DNA of 64,000 bases, from assembly GCA_031763025.1 (NCBI GenBank), contig JASSKH010000001.1:7993024-8057023 (forward strand), in the 5' to 3' direction. The notes beneath the pieces were generated by a model. The model had not been told where the DNA came from, did not search any database, and saw only the letters and a list, made by a program, of their open reading frames with translations. Numbering within the stretch: the first letter of the stretch is position 1; each line of letters opens with the position of its first letter. Both the position numbers and the translations under genes were made by a program. Origin of the DNA: Macrocystis pyrifera (Eukaryota; Sar; Phaeophyceae; Laminariales; Laminariaceae). Positions 13,300-25,297 of this stretch are shown here, one piece after another.

Positions 13300-15960
13300 G
13301 AGCTGATGGATTTGTTGTAGTAAAGTCTGGCTCGAGGCCAAACCTTGCTGTGCTGCTGCCTTGTTGTTTACTTACCATTGCCGCCTGCACTTCCCTTCTG
13401 CCTTCGTCGATATTTTTGTCTACATTTTCGACCGACGCCTCGTTGGTTCCAGGTACCGGGGGCCCTCTTTGCGCGGGGTATTTGTATGACTGACAGTACG
13501 TGTAAGAGCCTACATTAATTCTCTGAAACTCGGTGCATAGCACTCGCGGAACGAAGTCGGCCGCCCGAGTAGCCCCGTATGGGAGTGTCCCACCGCTTTC
13601 TCCTCTTACCGCTAGGGTGACGATGAAACAGCCGCGAAACGCGGGAAGAGAGTGGAGGGGGGGTGGGGGGAGGGGTCGTCCTGCCAACTTACGCCACCCG
13701 CTTCGGAAGTCTACCTCGACTGCACGCATTCTGGGCCGCCTGTACACGAAATCACGCACTCCTTCCTGGTGATGGGGGAAGCCGAAAGTTCCTGTTGGTG
13801 GGAGTTCAAGAGTGGCCGCGGTCGCACGGCTGACCTGTGGGATTCAGTACGCTTTCACGTCAGGAAGAACATCCACGGCGTGTGGTTTACTATTGACCAT
13901 GGGGTGTGCCTCGTGTCCTACCACTACTGAGGGCGGGGTCACAAAAACCGAACGCCCCTGTCATCCCCCCCGGCGTAACTGATACGTTTGGATGGAAGGT
14001 ATCGACCTTCACTGACCCCTTACATCCGTACCACGAGAAGAACGGCAGCCTCGGTGTGTCGCCCGTCCTCGTGGTGGGACTCTCCTGCATGTGTTCGGAC
14101 GATGCCATGAGATCGATGGTGAATGCCCCCAAGAACGACCGTGACCGTTGGAACACCGCCGGCGGAAAACGGAAGATCTAGGCCGACTCGGGTCTCGTAG
14201 TGGCGTCGGTCGACTGGTTGTCTGTCGTCGGCACCCATGCCAGGGACAGCCAGACACCCTGGGCCACCTAAAGCTCGAACAAGCCGACCTGAAAAATCAT
14301 GGTTGATCGGGTTTCTCGACCGCCCTTTGTTGAACGTGTCTACCATTGAGGGGATGTCTACGTCCACTACTACTTGCGCCCGCCGGAGCTGTCCCGGGTG
14401 CGCTCGACAGCTCTCTATCAAGACGTCCTGCAGCGCGAACATCTATTCCCATTGAAATGACGTAGACGCCACTCATGGGGGAACCCCCCGCCCGCGGAGA
14501 ACTCGCTAGCCGGCATCGATACCACGCCCCCCCACTGGTTGGACAACGCGTCACAGGGGGCGACGGCGGCCTACGAGGAAAAACGACGTGGCTTGTACCA
14601 TGGCTCCTCCTGCGATGCCGCCGATATACCGAATCCTATGTGTAGCTTCGCTCGTGGGTCAGGCTCAGCTCCATTTCCCACCCCTTCGCTTTCGCGATTG
14701 CCGCGAACATGTAGTGCGTCCGAACCCACGCTGGGCGGATCGCGACGAACATGCTGACGCACGTTTCCGCAATCTCCTCCAACATCTTCACGGAAAGCGC
14801 CCTTGGCTCCAAAACAGCGCGGATCAAGCAGTGAAGTTCCCGGAGATTGTCTTCCGGGACTCGGAACGAGGTGGTGCTTCAGTCTCACAGGATGCCAAGG
14901 TATCGTTGTACCCTCGACGGCTTCAGGTCGCACTTTGTAGACGACATAAAGTAGCCGTAAACGTACGAGGCCAACATCCCCTCGTAGATGGCCTCCACGG
15001 CAGACAACCATTGGGTCTCGCCGGAGAGACGAAGCGTGGAAGAACAGTTCAAGTAACAAGCATCTGCAACATTGGCCAGGACCGGAACTCCGCGTGAGCG
15101 CAGATACGCGCTTGTTTTGCCTCGCTGTGTGAATGGCAACATACCGGACTGTCCTTTCAACCGTAGGGGATGGTAGTGCACACAAAGTCCGTGCCGGCGT
15201 ACGTTCTCCCGAAAAGCGGCCAGCTCGCTGGCTGCAAGGTCAGACGGTGGAAGCCAGAGCGGTCGTCCAAGCTCCCCATAAAGATACTCTCCCGCGCGAC
15301 CTCTCTACACTCGCCATCGTGTCCATTTTGAAGGGAACGTGACGGCACCACTAGCTGAGCACCCTTGCGTTGATGACTGGTCGCGGCTTCGAAGGTTCGA
15401 TCGACAGCGGCAGCACCACCCGGGGTCGCGTCGGGCCTGCCGGACTCCTGATGTCGGCCCACTTCACCAGGCATACTCGTTTTACGAGGACTGCGTCTTC
15501 CGACCGTACGAACTCGATCTGGTCCTTCGGGTTGCGGTCAGGGAGTAACGCCCCCGGAAATGCGTGCTGCCGGTACGGGGACGCACGCGATGTGCCCCGA
15601 TAGTTTGAGGTAAGGAACTTAAACACGGCCCCTCTTTCTAAGAGATGCGCGAGCAGTTGCGGTTTCTGTGGGTGGCCCCGCAGCCCGACGTCTCCCCAGA
15701 ACTCATAGCGGTAGTTCAGACCCCTCGAGACGATGTCCACCCAATTCGTTCGCGCGTCGTGCATGGATGCTTGCCATGGCATGCGGGCAGCATGTAATCA
15801 ACGTTTTGCTTTTCGCGCGTTCCCGCCCAGCTTTGTTTCCCGGCTGACAGACTTGGGGTGGCGGGGAACGCAACTCCTACTTCTTGGTGTATCTGCGTTA
15901 GGTTTGCGCGTCATACGTCAGCGGACACCTTTTGAGGGCGATATGGCATAAGGTGCACGC
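13300..15960 (-). pseudogene. Decayed RT-RNase H polyprotein, DIRS/Ngaro-like retroelement
   Basis: Read on the minus strand, segments in several frames line up in the order expected for a reverse transcriptase. KPRPVINARVLS is at about 15355-15385. SLDDRSGFHRLTLQPASW and FVCTTIPYG follow at about 15160-15260. The palm region PVLANVADACYLN is at 15047-15080, then KCDLKPSRVQRYLGIL at about 14885-14935. RNase H-like pieces follow: IRPAWVRTHYMFAAIAKA at about 14690-14745 and QVVVDVDIPSMVDTFNKGRS at about 14325-14385. A downstream block has FTIDLMASS and LPFFSWYGCKGSVKVDTF at about 14000-14120. The family normally has (Y/F)xDD in the palm; here 15059-15070 reads VADA, so it is inactive. At least three frame changes separate the pieces. 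Assignment to DIRS-like rather than Ty3-like elements is by resemblance; I found no tyrosine recombinase. Confidence 0.7.
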
Positions 15961-16090
15961 ATTTTGTCGCTGTTTTTGTATAGATTACAGCACCGAGTTC
16001 ACTTGGTGTGCTGCTTAATGCAAGTACATTAGTAGGCGCTGACTTAAAGCGAGCATAGTTACGATGCGACTGTAACCAGACGCACCCACC

Positions 16091-16202
16091 TATTTCGGGG
16101 GACCATCGTAAATGGGACCAAATGTTGTCAGTAAAAAATTGAAAATATTTCGGTTTTTGTGCGTACCGTAGGTCCTAGTTAAATATGATCCCCCGTAACA
16201 GA
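16091..16202. mobile_element. Short TIR element (MITE-like), copy 3
   Basis: The left end CCTATTTCGGGGGACCAT is matched by the right end GATCCCCCGTAACAG. The core has GGGACCAAATGTTGTCAG and GCGTACCGTAGGTCCTAG. Same family as the 7.3-kb element. Confidence 0.7.
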
Positions 16203-17900
16203 GCCAAGGCGGACGTAAGAGCAATCAATTGCAACGACATTTCGAGCGGATCCTCTATCCATAACATATGTAAGTATATCTACCTGTGGGTACTACCTCT
16301 GTGGTACACAGAACAGTTGTCGATAGAGTGAACATATTGTCTTGGTGGAAGCGGAATTGTCGTTGATGCAAAATCGTGGTACGTGTCGCCCGCGTACACC
16401 TACGGGTGGCGTTGTGTATACGCGGTTCGACCCCCCCTCTGCATGCCTTGTCGTCGCATTAGCACTCGTGCGATGTGCGTGTGTACTTAAGGAAACGCTT
16501 GGACTAGCACGTACGTATATATGTGTGTACATGTATTTTCTGGCTAAATTTGTTTATGTTCTTTCTTTTCCCATTTTATTGACTTACTTTTCACTTTCGG
16601 ATTAGCAATACTTTCTTCATGCGATTTGATTCGTGATTCAATGATTCTGCTTGGGCGTTTGCTTTGAGAGCGTACGAGCCCTCAGGAGATACGAAACGAA
16701 ATAAGTTAATAAAATCAACCAAAATTAAGATGAGTGCTTTCTACATCAGCATATAGGCGCAAAAACAAAAAAAGGGGCGGAGATGAGATAAACGTCACGT
16801 AGAAAGCAAAATGGAAGTATGTCGAGTGACATTAACGTATTTAGAAAATACGCACTAAAAAAATATACACGACAGGAAAACAATTTTATGGAATAGATGC
16901 AATCGAACAGGATCCGTACATCCAGTGCAGTTTGATAACATGTGTCGGGATTATCGCATCTCACCGACCAGGACGTAGAAGCGGCTTCCCGAGTGAGATA
17001 CTGGAAATCCACATACCCCCGACGTTAATACCGTACGTAGTCAGCCACACGCTCGCCGCACGAATCGTCCTCGCCCTGGGGGCGCCCTGCCCCCCGATCT
17101 GCCGCCCCCACCCGTTAAAGTGCCTGCCCCTGTGACGAGTGGGCCTAGCCTTGTCGTTTGGGTTGTTGCGGACTAAGCGTCGTGTCAGTGAGCTCCCCGT
17201 AGTGTACTTCACGTTTCAGTTCGCCCACTGGCCCTACTTTCCTCCCGACACCCTTGTACTGAACTACGATTTCTACTCAAATCACCCTTCCCCCCCCCCC
17301 GCGCCTAGGACCGCCGCCGATGATGCCTCTAATGGGCTGTCTTTCGGGGACACCGCCAGGGCAGGGTCTGTTCTCTTCTCATTGCTACTGGCACGTCGCC
17401 GAGCATGTCATGCGCAGATATTCTGCGACTGCGCTTCACCCTTCCGCCATGGCAAACATTGATCGTTGCCCTCGCCGCCTCGATAACCGCCTTTCCCCCC
17501 CACTGCCTCTTTTCGCGATTGTTTTCAAATTATCTCATTTACCCCCCGGTGATGTACCCGTTCCTTGCGACTTCCCGCCGCCACACTTAACACGCCCCGG
17601 CCGTCGCTACTGTAGCGTCGTGGAGCATTTCATGCACAAAGCATCTGCCCCTACCCCTCACTACCCCCCACGGCTATCGCTGGCGCTTTTAACGAGACGC
17701 TCTTCGTCAGGATTACCTTCGTCCTTGCCCCGTATACCGTCGTAGAACATTCCTGTACGAACAGTTCCCACCGCAAGCAAGGCAAGCCAAAGAAACAACG
17801 AAATATATCCGTGTCGATCGCCGGCACCGTCTCTACGCGCTACCACTCGACGCCCCCCCCCCCCTACCCGACCGCAGTCCCTTGAAATCTCCGGCCCGAA
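16203..17900. other. Between retroelement pieces, no recognisable domain
   Basis: The stretch is AT-rich to about 16900 and then GC- and C-rich. It lies between the gag-like and RT-like remnants and may be decayed retroelement, but no tyrosine-recombinase or protease motif is visible on either strand. Confidence 0.35.
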
Positions 17901-18846
17901 CGGGTTGGTGCACGCGGCCTTCCTGTGGCCCACTATTTTGCAGTTGATGCAGATCTGCCACGCGCGCGGCCTTCCTTTGGCCCACTATTTTGCAGTTGAT
18001 GTAGATCTGCCACGCGCACCTTAGGTGAGATTGAAAGGGTTCGCACCTCGCACGCGGCAGCTAGGGCACAGCTCCCCCAGACCGCATTTTGCTGTGGCGC
18101 CGGCTTGGCACAGGTGACTGCGATAGCGGCGGATGAAAGCGTCGTTGCTCCCACCCCCCCCCCCGTTTCCGCCCCCGGGCTCCTCTCGCTCCCAGTCGAC
18201 CCCGGTGTGGGCCGGATGCGGTCTGTAGTGGCCAGGGGCGGCCGCTGCTCCAACCTGAGGTATCTTCCGTTGGCCGACGGCGTGTGCGGGGGTCTACGGC
18301 GCCGGGAAAGGGTTTCAGTGCCGCGCGGTGACGGCCGCCTGCGAGGCCCGCTGACGACGCGCCCGTCTTCTCGTCGGAACAACCGGACTCCCTAGTCGCG
18401 CCGGTGTGTCCGAGCATAAGGGAGGCGGGGTCTCCGATCCCCATCTCGGCCGTGCTGGTGAAGTGCTTCTTCGTGAATTAATGGACATTATGCAGCTTAA
18501 CACGGTCCGCCTCATGTAACTCTTGAGGCACTCCTTGCACGGAGACGAGCATCTTCGAGGATACACCGAGGACGATTTTTGGGTTGTCACACGCCGCCAC
18601 CATGCGTCCCCCCAGCGCAACGGTATCACTGAGAATCTTCGTCGCGTCCTGGAGGTTCAGGTCTGTCGCTATTTTCATGACCGTCTGAAGGGACGGCACC
18701 AAGTCGTAGCAGTTAAACATAGCGTCCACGCCGCCCATCACGTCAAGCGCAGGATCGAGCCTGAGGCGCAACTGTGACCGTCGGTACGCGGGTCGGGTCG
18801 GAATAGGCAGGAGGGGGGGGGGGACACCGCCGGTTCGTGTCAGCAC
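17860..18846 (-). pseudogene. Gag-like remnant with CCHC zinc knuckle
   Basis: On the minus strand the unit at 17914-17965 encodes CINCKIVGHRKAAC, a perfect C-x2-C-x4-H-x4-C zinc knuckle typical of retroelement Gag proteins. The neighbouring 52-bp copy encodes YINCKIVGQRKAAR, where three of the four zinc ligands are lost, and the 52-bp step also shifts the frame. Upstream on the same strand, 18478-18846 is open for 122 codons with a helix-rich look (ATDLNLQDATKILSDTVALG). Between them (18061-18450) is GC-rich, Arg/Pro/Gly-rich sequence broken across frames. The order gag then RT on one strand suggests one decayed retroelement of about 5.5 kb. This is inference because 2 kb between them is unassigned. 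Confidence 0.5.
17914..18017. repeat. 52-bp tandem duplication across a zinc knuckle
   Basis: Two near-identical 52-bp units (17914-17965 and 17966-18017) share CCCACTATTTTGCAGTTGAT. Differences between units include GTGG/TTGG and GCAG/GTAG. The period is not a multiple of three. Confidence 0.85.
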
Positions 18847-18924
18847 GGTTTCGTTCGTCTATTCACCATGCGTGGTTTACAGCCGGGGTTGCACCGTTAA
18901 CAAACCGTGTACGTAAGAACCGCG

Positions 18925-19560
18925 CGTGGTTGAGGATTCAACCCAGCTCGCTCATGGTGGCCGTAATACCGCGCCCTGAGCTCGAGCGTGTCTGGGACTT
19001 GAACTTAGTTTTCTTGATCGGGGTTTCAACCCAGGAATGAACGCGTGTATGACTTGACGTGGCGGCTGGCGTCGAATCGCTAGCAGATTGGGGGTGTAAC
19101 CCAATGTGCTCGCTCGTGCGTGTTGGGGATTGAACTCAGCGTGCCTACTATGGCCGAAAAAAACAAAAGATCTATGCCACCCCTACCCAAACTGGGATGG
19201 AGACCCTTGTGCCCGTACTAGAGTAGAGGCGTTGTCCCCTTCACTCTCCGTACTATCGTATTGTTGTTAGTGCATCTACCGGCGTACACACCCTTACGTG
19301 CCACGGTGCCGACTCCCTACTATCTACTAGTCGCGCTCCGGGGATTTAACTCGTTGTACTCATCCGCGTTCGTCGGGGTTTAAGCCCTGTTTGCCTACCG
19401 TGGCCGTAATGCCAACCAGATGTCGCTCGTTTGTCGCTTTGGGGGTTAAACCCTCTGGGCGCGCCCGGGCTGTTACGCCCGGCGGCCGCTATCCGACTAG
19501 TTGGAGTTGTATGCCTCAGATCGTCATGCACAGACACTGAGGTGGGCACTGGTCTGCTCT
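18925..19560. repeat. Array of diverged GGGGTTNAACCC-type motifs
   Basis: At least eight variants of a short motif recur at irregular 25-110 bp steps: GAGGATTCAACCCA, GGGACTTGAACTTAG, GGGGTTTCAACCCA, GGGGGTGTAACCCA, GGGGATTGAACTCAG, GGGGATTTAACTCG, GGGGTTTAAGCCCT, GGGGGTTAAACCCT. Several are followed by CTATGGCCG-like sequence. The motifs are near-palindromic and also resemble the complement of a tRNA T arm. No coding frame seen. Confidence 0.6.
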
Positions 19561-20870
19561 AAATGCTGAAGTATATACGCGTAAGTTTTGTTAGATACCG
19601 GGTGTGTTTACCACCCACTAAGTGTGTGAGGAGCTAACACGGCGCTCGGGGTTCTTTTCGGGCAGAATGTATTGTCGAGCGGCCCGTACTATCGTACGTA
19701 CGTATCCGACACAGCGCTACGACAGCTATGATCCAGCATTCCCCGCTTTCAGCGCAATAATTTGATACACTAACACCCGACTGTGGTCGAATTTTCGGAT
19801 ACTATTTCCTGTCCCACGGCCCCTACTGCTGTAGCTGAAAATACGATCCGATCTCATGATGGTTGAGTTCTGTTTGCTGGAATTTTGACGTGCTTGGCCT
19901 CACTTCGCTCACGACTACGGCAGCGCGCCGAGCCCACGACTACCGAACAGCAGCAACGTCGTGTTTCTACTACTCAAGCCACCTCTGTACCAAGCGCGTA
20001 GGGCTTGTCTTGTCTTGAGTCTTGTGGCCTACCCAACTCGGGGCTTATGGAAAATTGCTGCGAGCTCAACAATTTTGCTGTCCTGTGAAGCACAATCAAA
20101 ACGCTAATTTTTAAGAGGTTAATTCACACCACTTACGATTACAAAAGCTGCCGGGCTCGGAACAAGCAGCGTGGTGCCCCTATCATACAACTTATGTCGC
20201 TGGTGTACCAAGCGGGTAAGGGCTGTCTGGTATTGTGTGGCGTGATCTAGGCACAGTGTGGTGTTTTCAGCACCAACTTGGTATGCACGTTTCGCGTACG
20301 TATGTCTCTCTGCCGCGGCGTGTTGGTTTCGGGGGTTTGCGAAGGGCCTGCAACGGCGGTGTTTGAATCCGAGCGACGGTGTGTATAAAGTTCAGTTATC
20401 GGATGAAAATATAGGGGGAACCATGTACCATACTGCTGCTGTTTTTGCTCTGGTTCTGACATGAACTCTTCGACAATAATTTTTGTGTGCTCGTAGTATA
20501 TTTCTGTAGTGGCAATCCGTGGTCACAGGACTGGCTCTGAAATACTCTGGAATGGAACAACACCTCAGGAAAAACAAAAATAACTAACTAAATCCAAAAA
20601 CTATCACGATACACATTATAACAAAGCGCATAGTACACCTCAAGCAAGAACAAAGTGAAACCAGTCCGAAAACAAAAGGAAATGGGAGAAAAAATAAACG
20701 ACAAAGTGACAAAAAACACGGAGAACCAAAAAACGAGAAAGGCAGGGAAGCACGACAATATGTCTGAGAGAACACACAAGCGAAGACGCGAGCGGAAGAC
20801 GCAAGTGAATACACAGACGTGCATTCTCTGGTACAATATAGACCCATCAAAGTGAATCAAGCATGAGCCA
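19561..20870. other. Intergenic with a diverged direct repeat
   Basis: GTACCAAGCGCGTAGGGCTT at 19987 recurs in diverged form (GTACCAAGCGGGTAAGGGCT) at 20204, 217 bp on. The end (20560-20860) is A-rich. No gene recognised. Confidence 0.45.
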
Positions 20871-21191
20871 GCGTCCCCGGTGGCTTGGTAGGTGGCCCGC
20901 ATGCCTATCAAGATCAATTTCGTGGGTTCAAGTCTCACCGAGGACTTTTTCTTGCATAAAAAAATTATTAGCGGAAAGCCCTAGAGCGTGAGTTAGCTAC
21001 ATTCCATGAAAATCGACGAGCAGTGAGAATGCTGAACCCTATGCGCGACAAAAAATAAAAGGCACGTACCGGGGGGGAGAAGGGACGACACCTGTGACCA
21101 CGGCTTGTCCAGAAGATCGCTGAGGGTAGAACCTCCTACGAGTTAAGCTGGAAAGTAAAAGTGATGATGAAAACAAAAAAAAAAACAAAAA
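20871..21191 (+). mobile_element. tRNA-derived SINE, copy 2
   Basis: Starts GCGTCCCCGGTGGCTTGG like the 9195 copy. It keeps the B box GGGTTCAAGTCTC, lacks about 14 bp after the head (TGCATGCTC... in copy 1), and continues through the same body to an A-rich tail at about 21165-21191. Confidence 0.7.
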
Positions 21192-22793
21192 ATATTCAAT
21201 CGTCTCGCCTGCCGCTACAACTCGTACGTTCTTTGTACAAAATGGAGGCTGCAGTCATGAGTATCGCGAAAACAAATCGTATACTCCGAGATGTTGGCAG
21301 GCATGGATCCCCTAATGTAAACTAATGTCTTGCGGGTTTCCTGGATCCGGTTTCGGCCAAGGGTTTCCACATATTGTCATTTTCGGTTATTAACGGAGAC
21401 GTTTCTTTTTCTATTTGTGGTTTCGCAAAGTGTACATTCCTGGCTTCGACGCTGAGGAAAATTGTCATGCGGTCGGAATGAAAAGGTCGATAAACCGGGT
21501 CCCGATCCACTATGTAGCACATCAGACGGGGTATGTCTGGATGACTTCCCCATCTTCTGTATTGTCAAATTTACTGTTAGCTTTCGTTGTCGTTGGAGTG
21601 TTACAGGCGAAAGTATTCTTGAAGCTGATCCGAGCACTGCTCGCGGGCTCTAGGGAGTGATGGGCCTTAAGCAGCAGCAGCAGCAAATCAGTCAACCCGG
21701 GGTCGGAGAGGTGCAAAGATCCGTGACGTGTGACCGTGTGTTTCGATGGGTGGAGAGAGACGAGTTGGGCTTCGAAAATAGAAACATGCATTCGATCGAG
21801 AAATCCTATCCACGCATTCCGTCGAAAACTCGACTTTCTCGACGTGATGGGTAGATAGGATTGCCCGATCGAAAACATGGCAATCCAAAAGTCTCTATTT
21901 CACGAGTGCCATATGGAAGAAGAAAGCCGGGTGTTGTGTCCGATCAGAAACCGGATTTTCGACCCAAGCATCCAACGGCATAAGAGTCACAGTAGCCCAA
22001 AGCGACACCAGCCACGTAGACTAAAAATTTGAAGTATTCCCAGAAAGGTTGGAAGGGGGGGCTGAAGGGGTCCGGAACTCCCGTCCGATATTTGCGATAC
22101 TATTGTATACCTGGGACGAGGTATTGCTGAAATTATAAGTCTTTCGATTCTAGAAGGAAGTTTCGAAGGATCGTATGTTGATCGGTGTTTCTTCTATTGG
22201 ATGGTACTACGTACGACGGGTACAAGCAGAGTGAAAAGGCACACGAGGCATCTATTGTCGAGTGGTCCATATCTTACAAATGCAACACCATCACACCAGC
22301 ACAGAGGGTAAGGTCGCGCAGGTCAAATTGTTATTTGTCAGTCAATTATGTTTCTGGCTTTTCCGATGTATGCAACACATGTCAGGTTTATATATATACA
22401 TGTGCGAAAAAATCGTATGGGTTTTGGTGTGTTTTTTTTTTCGTGACAGCACTGGGCAGCAGCCGTACTATTAACAACAACGGGGGTAAGAAAAAACTCA
22501 GAGTAACATCGATCGTCACCCCCTAACCATGCACCCTTCGAGTATTACATCACGAACAGGGAGGTTAAAGGGGGAGCGGGGAGGGAGGGGCAGCAGAACT
22601 GGTACAAGATAGGTGTGCTCACCTGTGTTGCTTGCCTTGAACATTGTATCATCGACCACACATCCATCCCTTTGGAGACGAAGCACCCTTTCTGTTGCCA
22701 ATAGAGACACATTTAAGAAGGGGGGGGGACAAAGGCGGGAATAGCGCTATTATAGGGGTTTACTTGGATGCTATTTCGGGGGACCAACTGCCG
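21192..22793. other. Intergenic, no recognisable gene
   Basis: ORFs at 21415-21660 (+) and 21522-21878 (-) overlap antisense and show no known motif. No other repeat of the window's families seen. Confidence 0.4.
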
Positions 22794-22927
22794 GCGTCCC
22801 CGGTGGCTTGGAAGGTGGTCCGCGTGCCTGTCAAGATCAATTTCGTTGGTTCAAGTCTCACCGAGTGCATGCTCATGGGGACTTTTTCTTGCATAAAAAA
22901 TTGATTAGCGGAAAGCGCGAGAGCGTG
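22794..22927 (+). mobile_element. SINE copy 3, 5' part
   Basis: tRNA-like head identical in layout to copy 1, including GTGCATGCTC and ACTTTTTCTTGCATAAAAA. It is interrupted after GAGAGCGTG at 22927; the rest resumes at 23428. Confidence 0.7.
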
Positions 22928-23427
22928 TGATGTGAGTAGAGCACTCATGGGCTATAGATATAGAATATACGTTGCAGTCTTGTAGTCTCACGAATACGAG
23001 AATAATCCAAAGAATGGATTAACCCGGCGGATATTCCGTTAGTTGAGAGTAACGCTCTCTTATGAATGTTCCCTAGGGCGGAAAACCCCTTAGATGAGAG
23101 TAATGTTCCTTAACGCAGATAGGACCACGAAGTGAGAAAATCTTGTATTAGCAGAAGAACGATCGGTAGCCATAGGAAAGTTATGTAGGCGTACATCAGA
23201 TAAGAGGAATTTAGGAGAGCTTGTGGCTTGGGGTGGGACGAGTATATCTGGGCGTCGAGTCCCGCCCTCCTACCTCTAACTTCTCTACCAGAGCACCTCC
23301 TCAGCTCTCGCCATCAATAAGAAGATCTAAATCAGAAGAAGCGAAGCACTGCTTTCCAGCTGCCAGAACTACCTGCGTCCCATACCACTACCCTTACCAC
23401 TACTCTAGAGCGGCCACCGCATCAATA
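22928..23427. mobile_element. 500-bp insertion in SINE copy 3, possible solo LTR
   Basis: Begins TGATG and ends GCATCAATA. It is bordered by the 5-bp direct repeat GCGTG (22923-22927 and 23428-23432; six bases match if the preceding A is counted). TGATG/CATCA is a short inverted end. Length, TG start and target duplication fit a solo LTR, but no partner LTR or internal region is in the window. Confidence 0.6.
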
Positions 23428-23569
23428 GCGTGAGTTAGCTACATACGTACCGGGGGGGAGAAGGGACGACACCTGTGACCACGGCTTGTCCAGGAGATCG
23501 TCGAGGGTAAAACCTCCTACGAGTGGGCTGGAAAGTAGATGTGATGAAGAAAAAAAATAAATAAATAAA
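23428..23569 (+). mobile_element. SINE copy 3, 3' part
   Basis: Resumes with GCGTGAGTTAGCTACAT, then skips about 60 bp present in copies 1 and 2 and rejoins at ACGTACCGGGGGGGAGAA. It ends in the tail AAAAAAAATAAATAAATAAA. Confidence 0.7.
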
Positions 23570-23570
23570 A

Positions 23571-23680
23571 TAGTACGCGTAAATCGGACCAAAAAAAATA
23601 TTGTTGGTAAAAATAAGGAAACATATTGTAGGTTTTAGTTTGCAACGCCATTCCTAATAACTATAGTCCCCCCGGAATAC
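23571..23680. mobile_element. Short TIR element (MITE-like), copy 4, degenerate
   Basis: Abuts the A-tail of SINE copy 3. It keeps AAATCGGACCAAAAAAAATA, TTGTTGGTAAAAATAAGGAA and the end AACTATAGTCCCCCCGG. The outer left TIR has mostly decayed. Confidence 0.5.
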
Positions 23681-25248
23681 GGGGATTTCAAATATTGTTT
23701 GTATAAACAATATTCGACGGGAGAGAGTTCCGGCTTTTTGGTTGCCCGTCCGAGTGGGGGGCAAATCAACTATTATTACGTGCTATAATATATAAAAGCT
23801 AGAATAGAAGACCGGGGAGGAAGGGCAGGGAGGAAATAGACGCAAGCGACCCGTCACAGTTTCACCTACTTCCCACATGCGCGCAGGCCGAAGAAACGCC
23901 TTGATACTATATTCTGTCATGAACAATCTTTTTCGAGAAGAAGAGTAGACCAAAATGTAAACTAAGTGCGTACTACAGCAGTAGTTGTGGTGGTTTCCAA
24001 CCTGGACGACAACTAACTCAAATTCTATGCTCAACCGGGTGCCACACCAGCAACATGGATAACAACGCTATTTTTTTTTATGAAAAGGCTGGCGGTCGGG
24101 GATTCGGAAGATCTGTCAGCTGTTGGCATCGCTAGGAACGGATAAGTTTCTTGTTCAGGAGGAAATTCTGGGAAACTTACCCGTAGCAATTTTGCTTCAA
24201 ATTGGTGGCACTCAAGGAAAAAAACACAACAACATGAGGCGCATATTGTAAGGTACGGCGCAGGCCAGACTTTTATATCCTACTTGGAGTCAACTCTTCC
24301 CGTCTGTCTACGTCAACCTGTCTAGAATCGTATGGGTTTTGGAAGGGGTCATGTTCGCCCGCTCCCCTCTTCTTGATGTTCCAATTTGTCGAATAGGTCC
24401 GTTCTTGATGCTGGCACAGCTATATGTAGACGAGTGAGTTTTGTGTTTGAAAACTGACCTCTCTGTGGAGGGAATGCCTATGCCGCGCAAGAAATGAGTT
24501 TCCCTCTTTTTCATGCTACGTTGTTGTGAACTACAGCAGTAGTACGAACCATTGTGGAGCTCGAAGTCGTCGGTTTTTGGCAGCAAATAATATGCGGAAA
24601 AGACAAAGAACCAATAAACAATCCGAGCAGCAAGCCGTGTTTGAAACGACTTGATGAACATTTGGATACAACAGTGTTAATTGTACTAGTGGATGTCGTC
24701 CGTGATGCCTTTATCAAGGTTTTAAGGAGGATGTTGCGTTGCTGTGTGAAAGTTGAGGGAAGGGATGCAACGGCATAAAGATTATGATGTTCGAATCGTA
24801 CGTCATCGGTTTACAGAAGTAACAAGCTTTATCGAATCCCTGCTAACCACACTTAGTTTTGGTGTCTGGTGGTCGGGAATACATCTTGTCTGGACTCGAA
24901 AACGCCAGGACGTCGAAAGCCACAATTGTAACACTATACTGCTGTGACTAAACACTGCAGGCCATACCCAAGCACCGTTCGAGAGACCTGTGGCTCCTGA
25001 TCTCCGGGAAACAAGCAGGTAGGCGCAAGCCTTGGTCAACTGGCGGTGTAGTGGTGCATAACATGTATATAGTATACACATCACCAGCGGAGCAGCGTCG
25101 GGTACGTCGCAAACATGTCGAGTTATAGGTATAGCAACCCGACGTTACTACAATTCTGACACACCCTGACAGCTACTATTAATACCTGGTACACCGCAGT
25201 CGTAGTATAACTGGTACTAGATACACGACACGTGATATCCTATGAATA
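23681..25248. other. Intergenic, no recognisable gene
   Basis: ORFs at 24308-24661 (-) and 24554-24778 (+) are antisense to each other and unrecognised. TACCTGGTA lies at 25183-25191. Confidence 0.4.
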
Positions 25249-25297
25249 TAGTATATACAAGGCTTTCCTTCGGAGTGGGTATTCCGTCGTTTCTTGT

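Noticed and set aside
14588-15097. 169-codon plus-strand ORF
   Set aside because: Antisense to the RT/RNase H remnant, which has recognisable motifs.
20560-20860. Lys-rich short ORF in an A-rich stretch
   Set aside because: Explained by base composition.
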